Below, in pieces: positions 23,291 to 30,852 of a stretch of 30,852 bases of DNA (positions within the stretch are counted from its first letter, which is position 1; each line of letters begins with the position of its first letter). Below the pieces are notes generated by a model. That model saw only the letters and a list, made by a program, of their open reading frames with translations. It searched no databases and was not told where the DNA came from. This DNA is from Planctomycetota bacterium (lineage in GTDB: Bacteria; Planctomycetota; Phycisphaerae; WQYP01). The DNA lies in assembly GCA_021799715.1 (NCBI GenBank), contig JAJYZY010000007.1:1-30852 (forward strand), in the 5' to 3' direction. Position numbers and translations under genes: made by a program.

Positions 23291-25384
23291 TTAATTTACC
23301 GGCGGCATGTCGATCGGTGCCAGCACCTGTGCCGTGCGGCAGGGCAGGTAAATCTGGATGCTCTGGTTGCGGCCATACATCGCGACATCCTGCCGCGGAT
23401 AAATCACGTCGCCCGCCACGCGGCCAAATCCGTCAAAAACCGGGCTGTCGGTATCTAGAATCAACCGATAATCACACGGATCAGGCACGGGTATGCGCAA
23501 CGCGGTGTACGATTCCGTAGGATGAAAATTGAACACAAATACCAGTGGCCCGCGTCGAAACGCCAGTTGCCGGGTGTCTTCATGCACCAGAAGCTGTTCA
23601 ATAAACGGATCGTCAAGTACGTGGCGCTGTTCATCAAGCAGTTGCATGGCCCGATCAAATATTTTCAACCCCAGATAATGCAGATCATCACGGTCGCACA
23701 GCGACCAGAGCCGCCGCGCGTGCTGGTAGGAATAGTTGTTTCCGGGTCGCGGGAAATCCACCCATTCCGGGTGGCCGAATTCATTGCCCATGAAGTTCAG
23801 ATACGCTTCGCCCGCCAGGGCAAATGTGATCAGCCGGATCATTTTGTGCAGCGCCAACCCCCGATCGATTATCGGATGCGGATTGAATTTACTCATGTTC
23901 CAGTACATCTGTTGGTCCATAAGCCAGAACGCCAGTGTTTTGTCACCCACCAGCGCCTGATCATGGCTTTCCGCGTAACCGACATGTTTTTCCTGCCGCC
24001 TGCGATTCATCAGTGTGTGGTACAACCCGCCGAGATTCCACTGTTCATCCCGCTGTTCCTTCAGCAGTTTAATCCAGTAATCCGGGACGCCCATGGCCAG
24101 GCGATAATCAAATCCGATCCCGCCTTCGGCCACGGGCCGCGCCATGCCGGGCATGCCGGAAACATCCTCCGCGATGGTGATGGCCTGCGGCCGCAGCGCA
24201 TGGACCAGTTCATTGGCGGTTTGCAGATATGCCACCGCGCTGTCATCGATGTTGGAACCAAAATAGCTGTCATAGCTGGAAAATGTGGCACCCAGGCCAT
24301 GATCCAGATAGATCATGCTGGTCACGCCGTCAAAACGGAAACCGTCAAAGTGCATGTCTTCCAGCCAGAATCGCAGATTGCTCAACAGAAACCGCTGAAC
24401 TTCCAGCACGCCGTAATTAAAGCACATCGAATCCCAGGCGATGTGCTGCCCGCGGGGGCCGGCGTGGAAATACTGGAACTCGGAGCCGTCAAATCGGTTT
24501 AACCCCTCATTGAGATTTTTTATCGCGTGGCTGTGCACCACGTCCAGCAGCACGGCAATGCCCATGCCGTGCGCGGCATCAATGAGCCGCTTGAGTTCCT
24601 CCGGTGTGCCGAAGCGCGACGATACCGCGAAGAAATTGCTGACGTGATAGCCGAATGAACCATAATATGGATGCTCCATGATCGCCATGAGCTGAATGGC
24701 GTTGTAATCCAGATCGGCGATCCGCGGCAGGACGTTGCGCGTGAATTCATTGAATGTTCCCACTTTCGGTTCTTCCTGCGCCATGCCGATATGCGCTTCA
24801 TAAATGCGCAGGCCCCCTTTCCGCGCAGGGGCATACGGATGCTTAAAACTGTACACCTCCGGCGGATTCCAGTATTGCCCGACAAAATCAACGGAGTTTT
24901 CCACCTGCACCACGCGCCGGATGTAGGCGGGTATCCGATCCATTCGCCCGGCGGCGGAATCCACCTGCACTTTAACTTTGCTGCCGTGGGCCAGGGCCGC
25001 TTCGCCCGGTTTCACATCGGGCAGAAAAATGGCCCATACGCCGAAATCATCACGTGTCATGCGGTGGCTGGAGCGGTTCCAGGAATTGAAATCCCCGATC
25101 AAGTGAAGTTGTGCCGCAGCCGGTGCCCACTCGCGATACCAGATTCCCGATTTCCCATCTTTTTTTCCGCAGTTAAATCCGAAGTAGTGGTGGCCCCGGC
25201 TTATCGAATTCAGCAGGCCGCCGGCCCTTTCTATCCCCTCCCGCATGTGCACATAATGGTTCCAGCGCTGCCGCAGTTGCGGGGCATAAGGCTCCAGCCA
25301 TTGATCACCGGCAATCAGGCCGGTTCCATCGCATCCTGCTGGAATTTCCGAAGCGCTATTCCTTGAACGTTTCTCAGCCGCCAT
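23291..25384 (-). CDS. glgB: 1,4-alpha-glucan branching enzyme, GH13_8 (eukaryotic-type)
   Basis: The enzyme cuts alpha-1,4 glucan chains and rejoins them by alpha-1,6 linkage in glycogen synthesis, in the cytoplasm. An N-terminal CBM48-type region (YREWAPAAAQLHLIGDFN) precedes the (beta/alpha)8 barrel. The nucleophile is Asp352 in FDGFRFDGVTSM, the acid/base is Glu406 in TIAEDVSGMPG, and Asp475 lies in YAESHDQALVGDKT. The phrases EAHIGMAQEEPKVGTFNEF, IQLMAIMEHPYYGSFGYHV and YFHAGPRGQHIAWDS are those of eukaryotic and plant branching enzymes (subfamily GH13_8), not the common bacterial GH13_9 form. ATG 25384 has AGAGGA 5 bases upstream; the frame extends to 25450 with an unlikely N-terminus. 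It converges on the permease gene with only 19 bases between stops. No other glycogen genes are in the window. Confidence 0.93.
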   Translation of the reverse strand: MAAEKRSRNSASEIPAGCDGTGLIAGDQWLEPYAPQLRQRWNHYVHMREGIERAGGLLNSISRGHHYFGFNCGKKDGKSGIWYREWAPAAAQLHLIGDFNSWNRSSHRMTRDDFGVWAIFLPDVKPGEAALAHGSKVKVQVDSAAGRMDRIPAYIRRVVQVENSVDFVGQYWNPPEVYSFKHPYAPARKGGLRIYEAHIGMAQEEPKVGTFNEFTRNVLPRIADLDYNAIQLMAIMEHPYYGSFGYHVSNFFAVSSRFGTPEELKRLIDAAHGMGIAVLLDVVHSHAIKNLNEGLNRFDGSEFQYFHAGPRGQHIAWDSMCFNYGVLEVQRFLLSNLRFWLEDMHFDGFRFDGVTSMIYLDHGLGATFSSYDSYFGSNIDDSAVAYLQTANELVHALRPQAITIAEDVSGMPGMARPVAEGGIGFDYRLAMGVPDYWIKLLKEQRDEQWNLGGLYHTLMNRRRQEKHVGYAESHDQALVGDKTLAFWLMDQQMYWNMSKFNPHPIIDRGLALHKMIRLITFALAGEAYLNFMGNEFGHPEWVDFPRPGNNYSYQHARRLWSLCDRDDLHYLGLKIFDRAMQLLDEQRHVLDDPFIEQLLVHEDTRQLAFRRGPLVFVFNFHPTESYTALRIPVPDPCDYRLILDTDSPVFDGFGRVAGDVIYPRQDVAMYGRNQSIQIYLPCRTAQVLAPIDMPPVN

Positions 25385-25565
25385 AACTATCCTCTCGCTG
25401 GAAATGGCCGCGTGTGTACTTGAACACAACTCACGCCTTGGAAACATCATACCCTAAGCGGTTAATCGTTGCCTGCCGCACACCGGTACGCGGCAGGCCC
25501 GCCGGACGGTTTGCAGATCATCGGCGGGTCATACCGGAGTCCGCGCCGGTCGGTGCTTCCATAAG

Positions 25566-25596
25566 TTGCTGCAAATGGTGAAACAGTTGGTATGAT
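25566..25596 (+). promoter_or_regulatory. Candidate promoter for mltA
   Basis: TTGCTG at 25566-25571 and TATGAT at 25591-25596 have a 19-base spacer, slightly long. They predict a start of transcription about 70 bases before the preferred mltA ATG, which supports the shorter gene model. Confidence 0.35.
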
Positions 25597-25674
25597 ATGG
25601 ACATGGTTGGCGCTCCATGGACCGAACCGGTACGTATGGATATACAGCACGATGTCGTTTGTGAAGGATCACGC

Positions 25675-27057
25675 ATGAAAAACATTACTCGTCGAATCAT
25701 GGGCTTCTTGACAATCAGTGTATTGGGCCTTGCCGGTTGTGCCACGCACAACAACACCATCATCAAAGCTCCGCTCATGAATGTGGACAACCAGTTGGCT
25801 CCGGGTGAATGGGGCCTGCGCAAAGTGCCGGAGGGGCAATATCCCAACATGCAGGCCGCCTTTATGGATAAGACCGGACTCATCAGGGCAATTAACCGTT
25901 CCATCAAGTTCATGCAGTCTCCGTCAAGCCAGAAGTTTTTTCCCGACGGCCCCATTACCCACAGTCAGGAACTCTCTTCGCTCTTTGATTTCAAATATAT
26001 GCTGCGCAATGTGCAGTCGCCGGCTAAATTTCAGCAGCTTATTGATACGCGCTATGATGTGTACATTGCGAAAGGCTATGACAATCGCGGCAGTGTCTGG
26101 TTTACCGGATATTACACGCCGATTCTCTATGGCAGCCTGACGGAAACATCCCGCTACCGTTACCCGGTATACAAGCGCCCGAAAAATCTTGTCAGCAACC
26201 CGATTACGGGGCAGATTCTCGGAGAACGCATGCCCGATGGTTCGTATCAGCCCTATCCAACCCGGGAGCAGATATTGCAACAGCATCTGCTGGCCGGTGA
26301 TGAATTGGTCTGGTTTTCCAACCCGCTGGATGCCTATGTGGCCGAGATTCAAGGCTCCGCCAAGGTCATACTCACCACCGGGCAAACCATTACAATCGGC
26401 TACGCCGGAGACAATGGCCGCACGTATACCGGGTTGGGTGAATTGCTGGTCAAACAGGGAAAAATCAGCGCCCGCAGGCTCTCTTTGCCCGCTATTCAAA
26501 CCTATTTCCAGATGCACCCCAGGCAAGTGGAAAGTGATATCATGCAAAACCACTTCATGGCCTTTCTGAAACTTTATAATCCCGCGCACTGGCCTCTGGG
26601 ATCTTTAGGCGTAAAAGTGACGGCCCACCGCAGCTTGGCAACGGATAAAACCATTACCGCTCCGCCATACCAGAGCATTTTTCCGCGTGCCGCCATGACT
26701 TTTGTGGAAACCAATGCCCCCAACACCGCGGGGGTTGTGGCACCCTATACCGGCTTTATGCTCGATCAGGACACCGGCGGAGCCATTCGCGCGGCGGGTC
26801 GCGCGGATATGTACATGGGAATTGGCCCGGTAGCCCAGACGCAGGCGGGTTATGAACTAAGCAAAGGAAAACTCTATTATCTGTTTCTCAAACCCGGCCT
26901 GACACCCATGGGCGGTATGCCGCTGGAGAATCAGGCCGTATCCGGCAACGGCAACAGCTCAACCGCCGCACCGTCCGGTCAAACAACCACAACCGGCCCC
27001 CTGGTGCAACCCACCAATCCGGGATATTTCAACGAAATGTTCCCCGGCGCGAAATAA
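25675..27057 (+). CDS. mltA: MltA-type murein lytic transglycosylase, lipoprotein
   Basis: This enzyme cleaves peptidoglycan between MurNAc and GlcNAc to form 1,6-anhydro ends. A short signal ends in the lipobox LAGC with Cys22 (Ala at +2), so it is predicted to be anchored in the outer membrane. The 3D/MltA region contains VWFTGYYTPILYGS, RYRYPVYKRP, FSNPLDAYVAEIQGSAKVIL, FTG-type repeats and the C-terminal double-psi signature GFMLDQDTGGAIRAAGRADM followed by YMGIG, in which the Asp residues align with the catalytic region of MltA. A low-complexity Gly/Ser/Thr tail (about 415-450) is an extra. ATG 25675 has AAGGA seven bases upstream; an earlier in-frame start at 25597 would bury the lipobox. 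Planctomycetes were long thought to lack peptidoglycan, so its presence is informative. Confidence 0.92.
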   Translation: MKNITRRIMGFLTISVLGLAGCATHNNTIIKAPLMNVDNQLAPGEWGLRKVPEGQYPNMQAAFMDKTGLIRAINRSIKFMQSPSSQKFFPDGPITHSQELSSLFDFKYMLRNVQSPAKFQQLIDTRYDVYIAKGYDNRGSVWFTGYYTPILYGSLTETSRYRYPVYKRPKNLVSNPITGQILGERMPDGSYQPYPTREQILQQHLLAGDELVWFSNPLDAYVAEIQGSAKVILTTGQTITIGYAGDNGRTYTGLGELLVKQGKISARRLSLPAIQTYFQMHPRQVESDIMQNHFMAFLKLYNPAHWPLGSLGVKVTAHRSLATDKTITAPPYQSIFPRAAMTFVETNAPNTAGVVAPYTGFMLDQDTGGAIRAAGRADMYMGIGPVAQTQAGYELSKGKLYYLFLKPGLTPMGGMPLENQAVSGNGNSSTAAPSGQTTTTGPLVQPTNPGYFNEMFPGAK

Positions 27058-27291
27058 AATTGTGCTGGCTACCGGCTGGTGATATGTATTGCCGTAATCT
27101 CTTGCTTTCAACGTATTTTAAGTCGGGCCTCCGGCTAAACGTTTCGGCCATCTGAGGGGCGTTATCCACGCTGCCAAGACGGCAGAATTCACATAAATCT
27201 TGATGACAGTGGCAGTTTCCAAGCTTCGGATACGGATACATGGCTTTATGCTAAAAATGCCATAAGTTGTTTATGTATATGCACTTATAGC

Positions 27292-27297
27292 TATAAT
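27292..27297 (+). promoter_or_regulatory. Perfect -10 box for the receiver/groESL region
   Basis: TATAAT at 27292-27297 lies in an AT-rich stretch. Upstream -35 candidates are TTGTTT at 27267 (19-base spacer) and TTTATG at 27270 (16-base spacer), both imperfect. The preceding part of the gap (27058-27265) holds nothing I can name. It probably drives the receiver-like gene and may continue into groES. Confidence 0.5.
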
Positions 27298-27391
27298 CGC
27301 GGCGAAAAATCGTTTGCGGTACGGTCTTTGCTACTAGGCCCCTGCGTAGTGTTACCGGTGGACGGACACGGAAAAAGGTTTGCCATGAGTC

Positions 27392-27847
27392 ATGCAGTAC
27401 AGGTCGCGCTTAAATCTTCTGATGACCCAGCCTCGGTGGCAGGGATTGCTTCCGGCCATGCCTTGGCCGCAGACGGTCTCGCGATTGTTGGAACCCATGC
27501 AGGTGCAGACGTTTCTGGCCCGCAATTGGGTGGAAACTCAAAGCCTGGCGCAACGCCATGAAATGCATGTAATGGTGCTGGATTCCCGCATTACCGAGGA
27601 TCCCGATGTGCATGTGGATTTCTCGACGTTGTTGCGGTTGATACAAAGTGTTCGCCCCGCGGATGCAAAGGGTGAATCGGCTCCGCTGGTGATTGTCCTT
27701 TCGACGCAGTTGTCGGATCGACTCATGCGGGAGGCCCTGCGGAGAAATGTATTCTCCGTTTTGCCCGAGCCGGTGGATGTCAATGAATTGCTGGATACCC
27801 TGGCGCGTGCGTTACGCCGGTCTTATGGAGATCAATGGCCGGCCTGA
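27392..27847 (+). CDS. Degenerate receiver-domain (CheY-like) protein
   Basis: The C-terminal two thirds match a response-regulator receiver without an output domain. HVMVLDSRI places Asp54 (numbered from the second ATG at 27422) at the phosphorylation site, APLVIVLST gives the conserved Ser/Thr strand, and FSVLPEPVDVNELLDTLARAL is the last strand and helix. The conserved Lys before Pro is replaced by Glu116, and the N-terminal acidic pair is not seen, so normal phosphorylation chemistry is doubtful. The start is uncertain: ATG 27392 or ATG 27422. A second frame starting at ATG 27385, with AAGG seven bases upstream, encodes 58 residues to 27561 and overlaps it by ATGA. It lies 99 bases upstream of groES, so it may regulate or simply precede the chaperonin operon. 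Confidence 0.6.
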   Translation: MQYRSRLNLLMTQPRWQGLLPAMPWPQTVSRLLEPMQVQTFLARNWVETQSLAQRHEMHVMVLDSRITEDPDVHVDFSTLLRLIQSVRPADAKGESAPLVIVLSTQLSDRLMREALRRNVFSVLPEPVDVNELLDTLARALRRSYGDQWPA

Positions 27848-27946
27848 TTGGCCGGGATGTGTTATTTAAACCAATGCCGACGCCCGCGGGTGGTGATCGG
27901 AAAAATGTGTTGAAAATTCATTGGGTTTTTTTTAGGAGTTTATATT

Positions 27947-28240
27947 ATGGCTGCTGGAGTTCGTCCCCTCGGCGACAAGATTCTTCTCAAACGTCTGGAA
28001 GCGGAAGGCGTAACCAAAAGTGGCATCGTCCTGCCGGAAACCGCCAAAGAAAAGCCGAAACGCGGCAAGGTTCTGGCCATTGGCGACGGCAAATTGCTGG
28101 ACAACGGCGATCGCGCCAAGTTTCAGGTGAAAAAGGGCGATGAAGTGATTTTCGCCAGCTATGCCGGTACGGAAATCAAAGTTGACGGCGATGAACTTCT
28201 GATTCTCAGTGAAGATGAAGTTCTGGCCATCGTGGAATAA
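27947..28240 (+). CDS. groES: Co-chaperonin GroES
   Basis: The 97-residue protein caps the GroEL ring during ATP-driven protein folding in the cytoplasm. It has the standard 10-kDa chaperonin phrases: VRPLGDKILLKRLEAE, the mobile loop VTKSGIVLPETAKEKP, RGKVLAIGDGK and GDEVIFASYAGTEIKVDG, ending LILSEDEVLAIVE. Length is normal. The start is well supported by TTTAGGAG eight bases before ATG. groEL follows after 61 bases. There is no CIRCE (TTAGCACTC-N9-GAGTGCTAA) in the upstream sequence, so HrcA control of this copy is not indicated. Confidence 0.97.
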   Translation: MAAGVRPLGDKILLKRLEAEGVTKSGIVLPETAKEKPKRGKVLAIGDGKLLDNGDRAKFQVKKGDEVIFASYAGTEIKVDGDELLILSEDEVLAIVE

Positions 28241-28301
28241 GTCTGTCGCCGGTTCCGGTGAACAGTGATAAGTAAATGTTTATTATTCGGAGATACAAAC
28301 C

Positions 28302-29924
28302 ATGTCCGCAAAAATGATTGAATTTGATACCGCCGCCCGCGAAGCCATTCGCCGTGGCGTGCATACTTTGGCCAAAGCGGTCAAGGTAACCCTTGGTCCT
28401 TCGGGCCGCAATGTGGTTATTGAAAAATCCTTCGGCAGTCCCACCGTCACCAAAGATGGTGTTACCGTGGCCAAGGAAATTGAGCTTGAAGATCCATTTG
28501 AAAATCTCGGTGCTCAGTTGGTAAAAGAAGTGGCCAGCAAGACCAGCACGGTGGCCGGAGACGGCACCACAACCGCGACGGTCTACGCCGAAGCCATTTA
28601 TGAAGAGGGCCTGCGCAATGTTACCGCGGGTGCCAATCCGACGCATCTCAAACGCGGTATTGATAAAGCGGTGGAAGCTGTTCTCAATTACCTCAAGAAT
28701 ATCTCGGTTAAAGTTGAGAATTCAAAGCAGATTGCCCAGGTGGGCACCAGTTCCGCCAATCAGGACTCCCAGATTGGCCAGATGATTGCCGATGCCATGG
28801 ATAAAGTCGGCAAGGACGGCGTTATCACGGTGGAAGAAGGCAAGGGCCTTGATACCACCGTGGAACTCGTGGAAGGTTTGCAGTTTGACAAGGGCTACAT
28901 TTCGCCGCACTTCGCAGATCCCAAAACCATGGATGCCACCTTTGAAGACTGCTACATTCTGATCCATGAAAAGAAGATCAGTTCCATCAAGGATATGCTC
29001 CCGATTCTCGGCAAAGTCGCCGAAGCGGGCAAAGCGCTGCTGATTATCGCCGAAGATGTGGAAGGCGAAGCGCTGGCCACTCTGGTGGTCAACAAGCTCC
29101 GCGGCACACTGAAAGTTGTGGCGGTCAAGGCCCCCGGCTTTGGTGATCGTCGCAAATCCATGCTTGAGGATATCGCCATTGTCACCGGCGGCAAGGCCAT
29201 TTTTGAAGAACTCGGCGTTTCACTGGAATCGCTGGATATCAAAGACCTTGGGCGGGCCAAGAAAGTTCACATTGAAAAAGAAGCGACCACCATTATTGAA
29301 GGTGCCGGCAAAGGCGACGCCATCAAGGGCCGCATTGAGCAAATTAAGAATGAAATGGATCGCACCACCAGCGATTACGACCGTGAGAAGCTCCAGGAAC
29401 GCCTGGCCAAACTGGCCGGCGGCGTAGCGCTGATCAAAGTCGGCGCTCCAACCGAAGCCGCGATGAAGGAAAAGAAGGCCCGTGTTGAAGACGCCCTTCA
29501 TGCCTGCCGCGCGGCGGTTGAAGAAGGCATTCTTCCCGGCGGCGGCGTGAGCGTGTTGCGGGCCATTTCTTCCATCGACAAGCTGAAACTTGAAGGTGAT
29601 GAGAAGATCGGTGCCGATATCGTCAAACGGGCGCTGTTTGCTCCAATCAAACAGATTTCTGAAAATGCCGGCATTGACGGCAGCATCGTGGCGCAAAAGG
29701 TTCAGGAATCCAAGGACACCAACTTCGGTTTCAATGCCTTGACGCATGAATATGGTGATATGCTGAAAATGGGCGTGATTGTTCCAACCAAAGTGGAACG
29801 CACCGCTCTGACCAACGCGGCATCCATCGCCAGCCTGCTGCTGACCACCGATGCGGTCATCAGCGATCTGCCCAAGAAGGATGACAAGAAGGCCGGTGCC
29901 GCCGACCACTCGGACGAGTATTGA
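28302..29924 (+). CDS. groEL: Chaperonin GroEL
   Basis: This is the 60-kDa chaperonin that encloses and folds client proteins with GroES. ATP-site motifs are intact: [10 protein letters not shown] (residues 30-39), [10 protein letters not shown] (51-60) and [10 protein letters not shown] (85-94). The apical domain contains [15 protein letters not shown] and [19 protein letters not shown], and the C-terminal equatorial part contains [15 protein letters not shown]. The protein ends [14 protein letters not shown] without the GGM repeat tail of many bacterial GroELs. GGAG lies about nine bases before the ATG. It forms an operon with groES and is closed by a strong terminator. Confidence 0.98.
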   Translation: MSAKMIEFDTAAREAIRRGVHTLAKAVKVTLGPSGRNVVIEKSFGSPTVTKDGVTVAKEIELEDPFENLGAQLVKEVASKTSTVAGDGTTTATVYAEAIYEEGLRNVTAGANPTHLKRGIDKAVEAVLNYLKNISVKVENSKQIAQVGTSSANQDSQIGQMIADAMDKVGKDGVITVEEGKGLDTTVELVEGLQFDKGYISPHFADPKTMDATFEDCYILIHEKKISSIKDMLPILGKVAEAGKALLIIAEDVEGEALATLVVNKLRGTLKVVAVKAPGFGDRRKSMLEDIAIVTGGKAIFEELGVSLESLDIKDLGRAKKVHIEKEATTIIEGAGKGDAIKGRIEQIKNEMDRTTSDYDREKLQERLAKLAGGVALIKVGAPTEAAMKEKKARVEDALHACRAAVEEGILPGGGVSVLRAISSIDKLKLEGDEKIGADIVKRALFAPIKQISENAGIDGSIVAQKVQESKDTNFGFNALTHEYGDMLKMGVIVPTKVERTALTNAASIASLLLTTDAVISDLPKKDDKKAGAADHSDEY

Positions 29925-29973
29925 AACCCGTAAGTCAACCTCCGGGCAAAGTCCTGGACGTTTTTTACATACC

Positions 29974-30013
29974 AGCCCGCGCGATCAGCCCTGATCGCGC
30001 GGGCTTTTTTTTT
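29974..30013 (+). terminator. Rho-independent terminator of groES-groEL
   Basis: A perfect 15-bp stem (AGCCCGCGCGATCAG with its complement) around a 2-base centre is followed directly by nine T residues at 30005-30013. It lies 50 bases after the groEL stop. This is the strongest terminator in the window. Confidence 0.95.
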
Positions 30014-30852
30014 ACGTGCGGGCGAGATTGCCGCAATAGTGGATGAAAATAAAAGTATCCATCCCGCATTGCATTGGTCGCGTGGGAAGTGCCGGAGAAT
30101 GTGCGCATTTTCCAGATGTTTCATCAGCAGGTCCATCATGTGCCAAGTGCGGACGGGGGCGGTTTGTTGCACGAAAACTTTCCCGGAAGCTTGGGTTGAC
30201 GGATTTCCTCCGGGATTTGTCGGTATTCCGGCGGCGTCAATAATGCGTTCATCCGGATTGAGAACGCACGCATGATTGCCTTGCGGCATTCCTCTGCCAA
30301 ATTGGCCAACCGGGTGCGGGATGCCACCGCGCGACGGGATGAAACTGGTGGACTTGCAGGCGCACTACCCGCAAAAGACCCCGCGCCGCGGGAGGCTTGC
30401 GCCATCGACGGATATGAATCCGTCTTGGCGATGGCGGGGAACGGACGGATGCGTGCATCCCGGCTCAGTAGCGTGGATTGTAGCGGCAATCGGTTAAGCC
30501 TTCTGCCGGCGCGACAGCGAGAGAAGTGGTTAGGGCCAGTGCAAAAGCAATTCCGCCAGCATCGTGCAGCCGCGCGGTGGAAACCGGCGGCCGGTTGGCT
30601 GGGGGGCAAATGAAAACACGAGTTAATGATGCACAGTTCCTTGGCCCATTGATTCCGCCGCATCTGATTCGCGACAGAGGCGGCTGGACTCGCCTCCGCG
30701 AGAGTTGCGGCGATGCGCATAATTTCGCCCATCGTCAGGTCACGCAAACGGGTTTAGAGCGGTTCTCAAAAGTCGTGTCGCATGCGGGGGCAATAATTCG
30801 CGCATGCGTAATTTGCGCCAGGGCGGTTTTTGTGGCATAGTAGTGACATGCG
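30014..30852. other. Right-end stretch without a convincing gene
   Basis: About 840 bases to the window edge. Several frames of 60-200 codons are open on both strands, but they overlap one another, have skewed composition and show no family signature. The stretch holds hairpins at 30407-30424 (GACGGAT-ATGA-ATCCGTC) and 30447-30460 (GGATGC-GT-GCATCC), several CGCATGCG palindromes near 30779-30812, and repeat copy C. A gene continuing beyond the right edge cannot be excluded. Confidence 0.5.
30571..30634 (-). repeat. Dispersed repeat, copy C
   Basis: Read on the minus strand it begins GTGCATCATTAACTCGTG and continues through CCCCAGCCAACCGGCCGCCG to GGTTTCCACCG. It aligns with copy B along its length with two small deletions and shares the GGTTTCCACCG core with copy A. 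It lies in gene-free DNA downstream of groEL. Confidence 0.6.

Noticed and set aside
27848..27946. CIRCE operator expected before groES
   Set aside because: Neither TTAGCACTC nor its complement is present between 27058 and 27946.
30540..30620. Minus-strand peptide GCTMLAELLL resembling a prepilin-type GFTLVELL signal
   Set aside because: One residue too many, stops on both sides, and no similar peptide in the other two repeat copies.
30136..30747. 203-codon minus-strand frame near the right end
   Set aside because: No recognisable domain, Arg/Pro/Ala-rich composition, and it runs through a dispersed repeat that is not frame-conserved in the other copies.

Overview
The window looks like a chromosomal segment from an uncultured or little-studied bacterium of the Planctomycetota, most likely the class Phycisphaerae. 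The evidence is the gene set: a PEP-CTERM exported protein, a rhomboid protease with a TPR-like tail, a eukaryotic-type GH13_8 glycogen branching enzyme, large exported proteins of no recognised family, a groES-groEL pair without CIRCE, and a planctomycete-style tyrosine recombinase remnant. Shine-Dalgarno motifs are present but uneven, and several longest-frame starts were shortened where a better ribosome binding site lies downstream. The placement rests on gene content only.

Left end (1-730): a decayed mobile-element edge. The C-terminal part of an IS66-type transposase runs off the window, then comes a broken tyrosine recombinase (in-frame stop, loss of the catalytic-tyrosine segment), abutting the 3' end of a tRNA with anticodon CAT that resembles tRNA-Ile2.

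910-9600: rhomboid-TPR protease; a convergent pair of CNNM/CBS (HlyC/CorC-type) membrane proteins overlapping by ATGA; an unknown lipoprotein; a D-2-hydroxyacid dehydrogenase; and a GT10 (fucosyltransferase-like) glycosyltransferase with an extra N-terminal beta-rich module.

9600-11400: an accessory patch that looks more AT-rich by eye. It holds a dispersed repeat, a cluster of nested palindromes built on CGATAGAA, a predicted PD-(D/E)xK nuclease fused to an EVE/PUA-like domain (candidate modification-dependent restriction enzyme), a divergent small membrane protein with a very good ribosome binding site, and tRNA-Gln(CTG). This is the most interesting part of the window.

11660-19830, all on the minus strand: a PEP-CTERM subtilase-like protein whose catalytic Asp position is Glu, an OxyR-type regulator with both redox cysteines, and a tightly spaced likely operon reading from 19828 down to 14545: three exported or membrane proteins of unknown function, then a GT-C integral-membrane glycosyltransferase and a dolichyl-phosphate-mannose-synthase-like GT2 that may supply its lipid-linked donor.

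19920-30013: a LolD/MacB-type ABC ATPase overlapping a 10-TM FtsX-family permease; convergent GH13_8 branching enzyme; MltA-type lytic transglycosylase lipoprotein; a degenerate receiver-domain protein; groES, groEL and a textbook terminator. The last 840 bases carry no convincing gene, only small hairpins and a third copy of the dispersed repeat.
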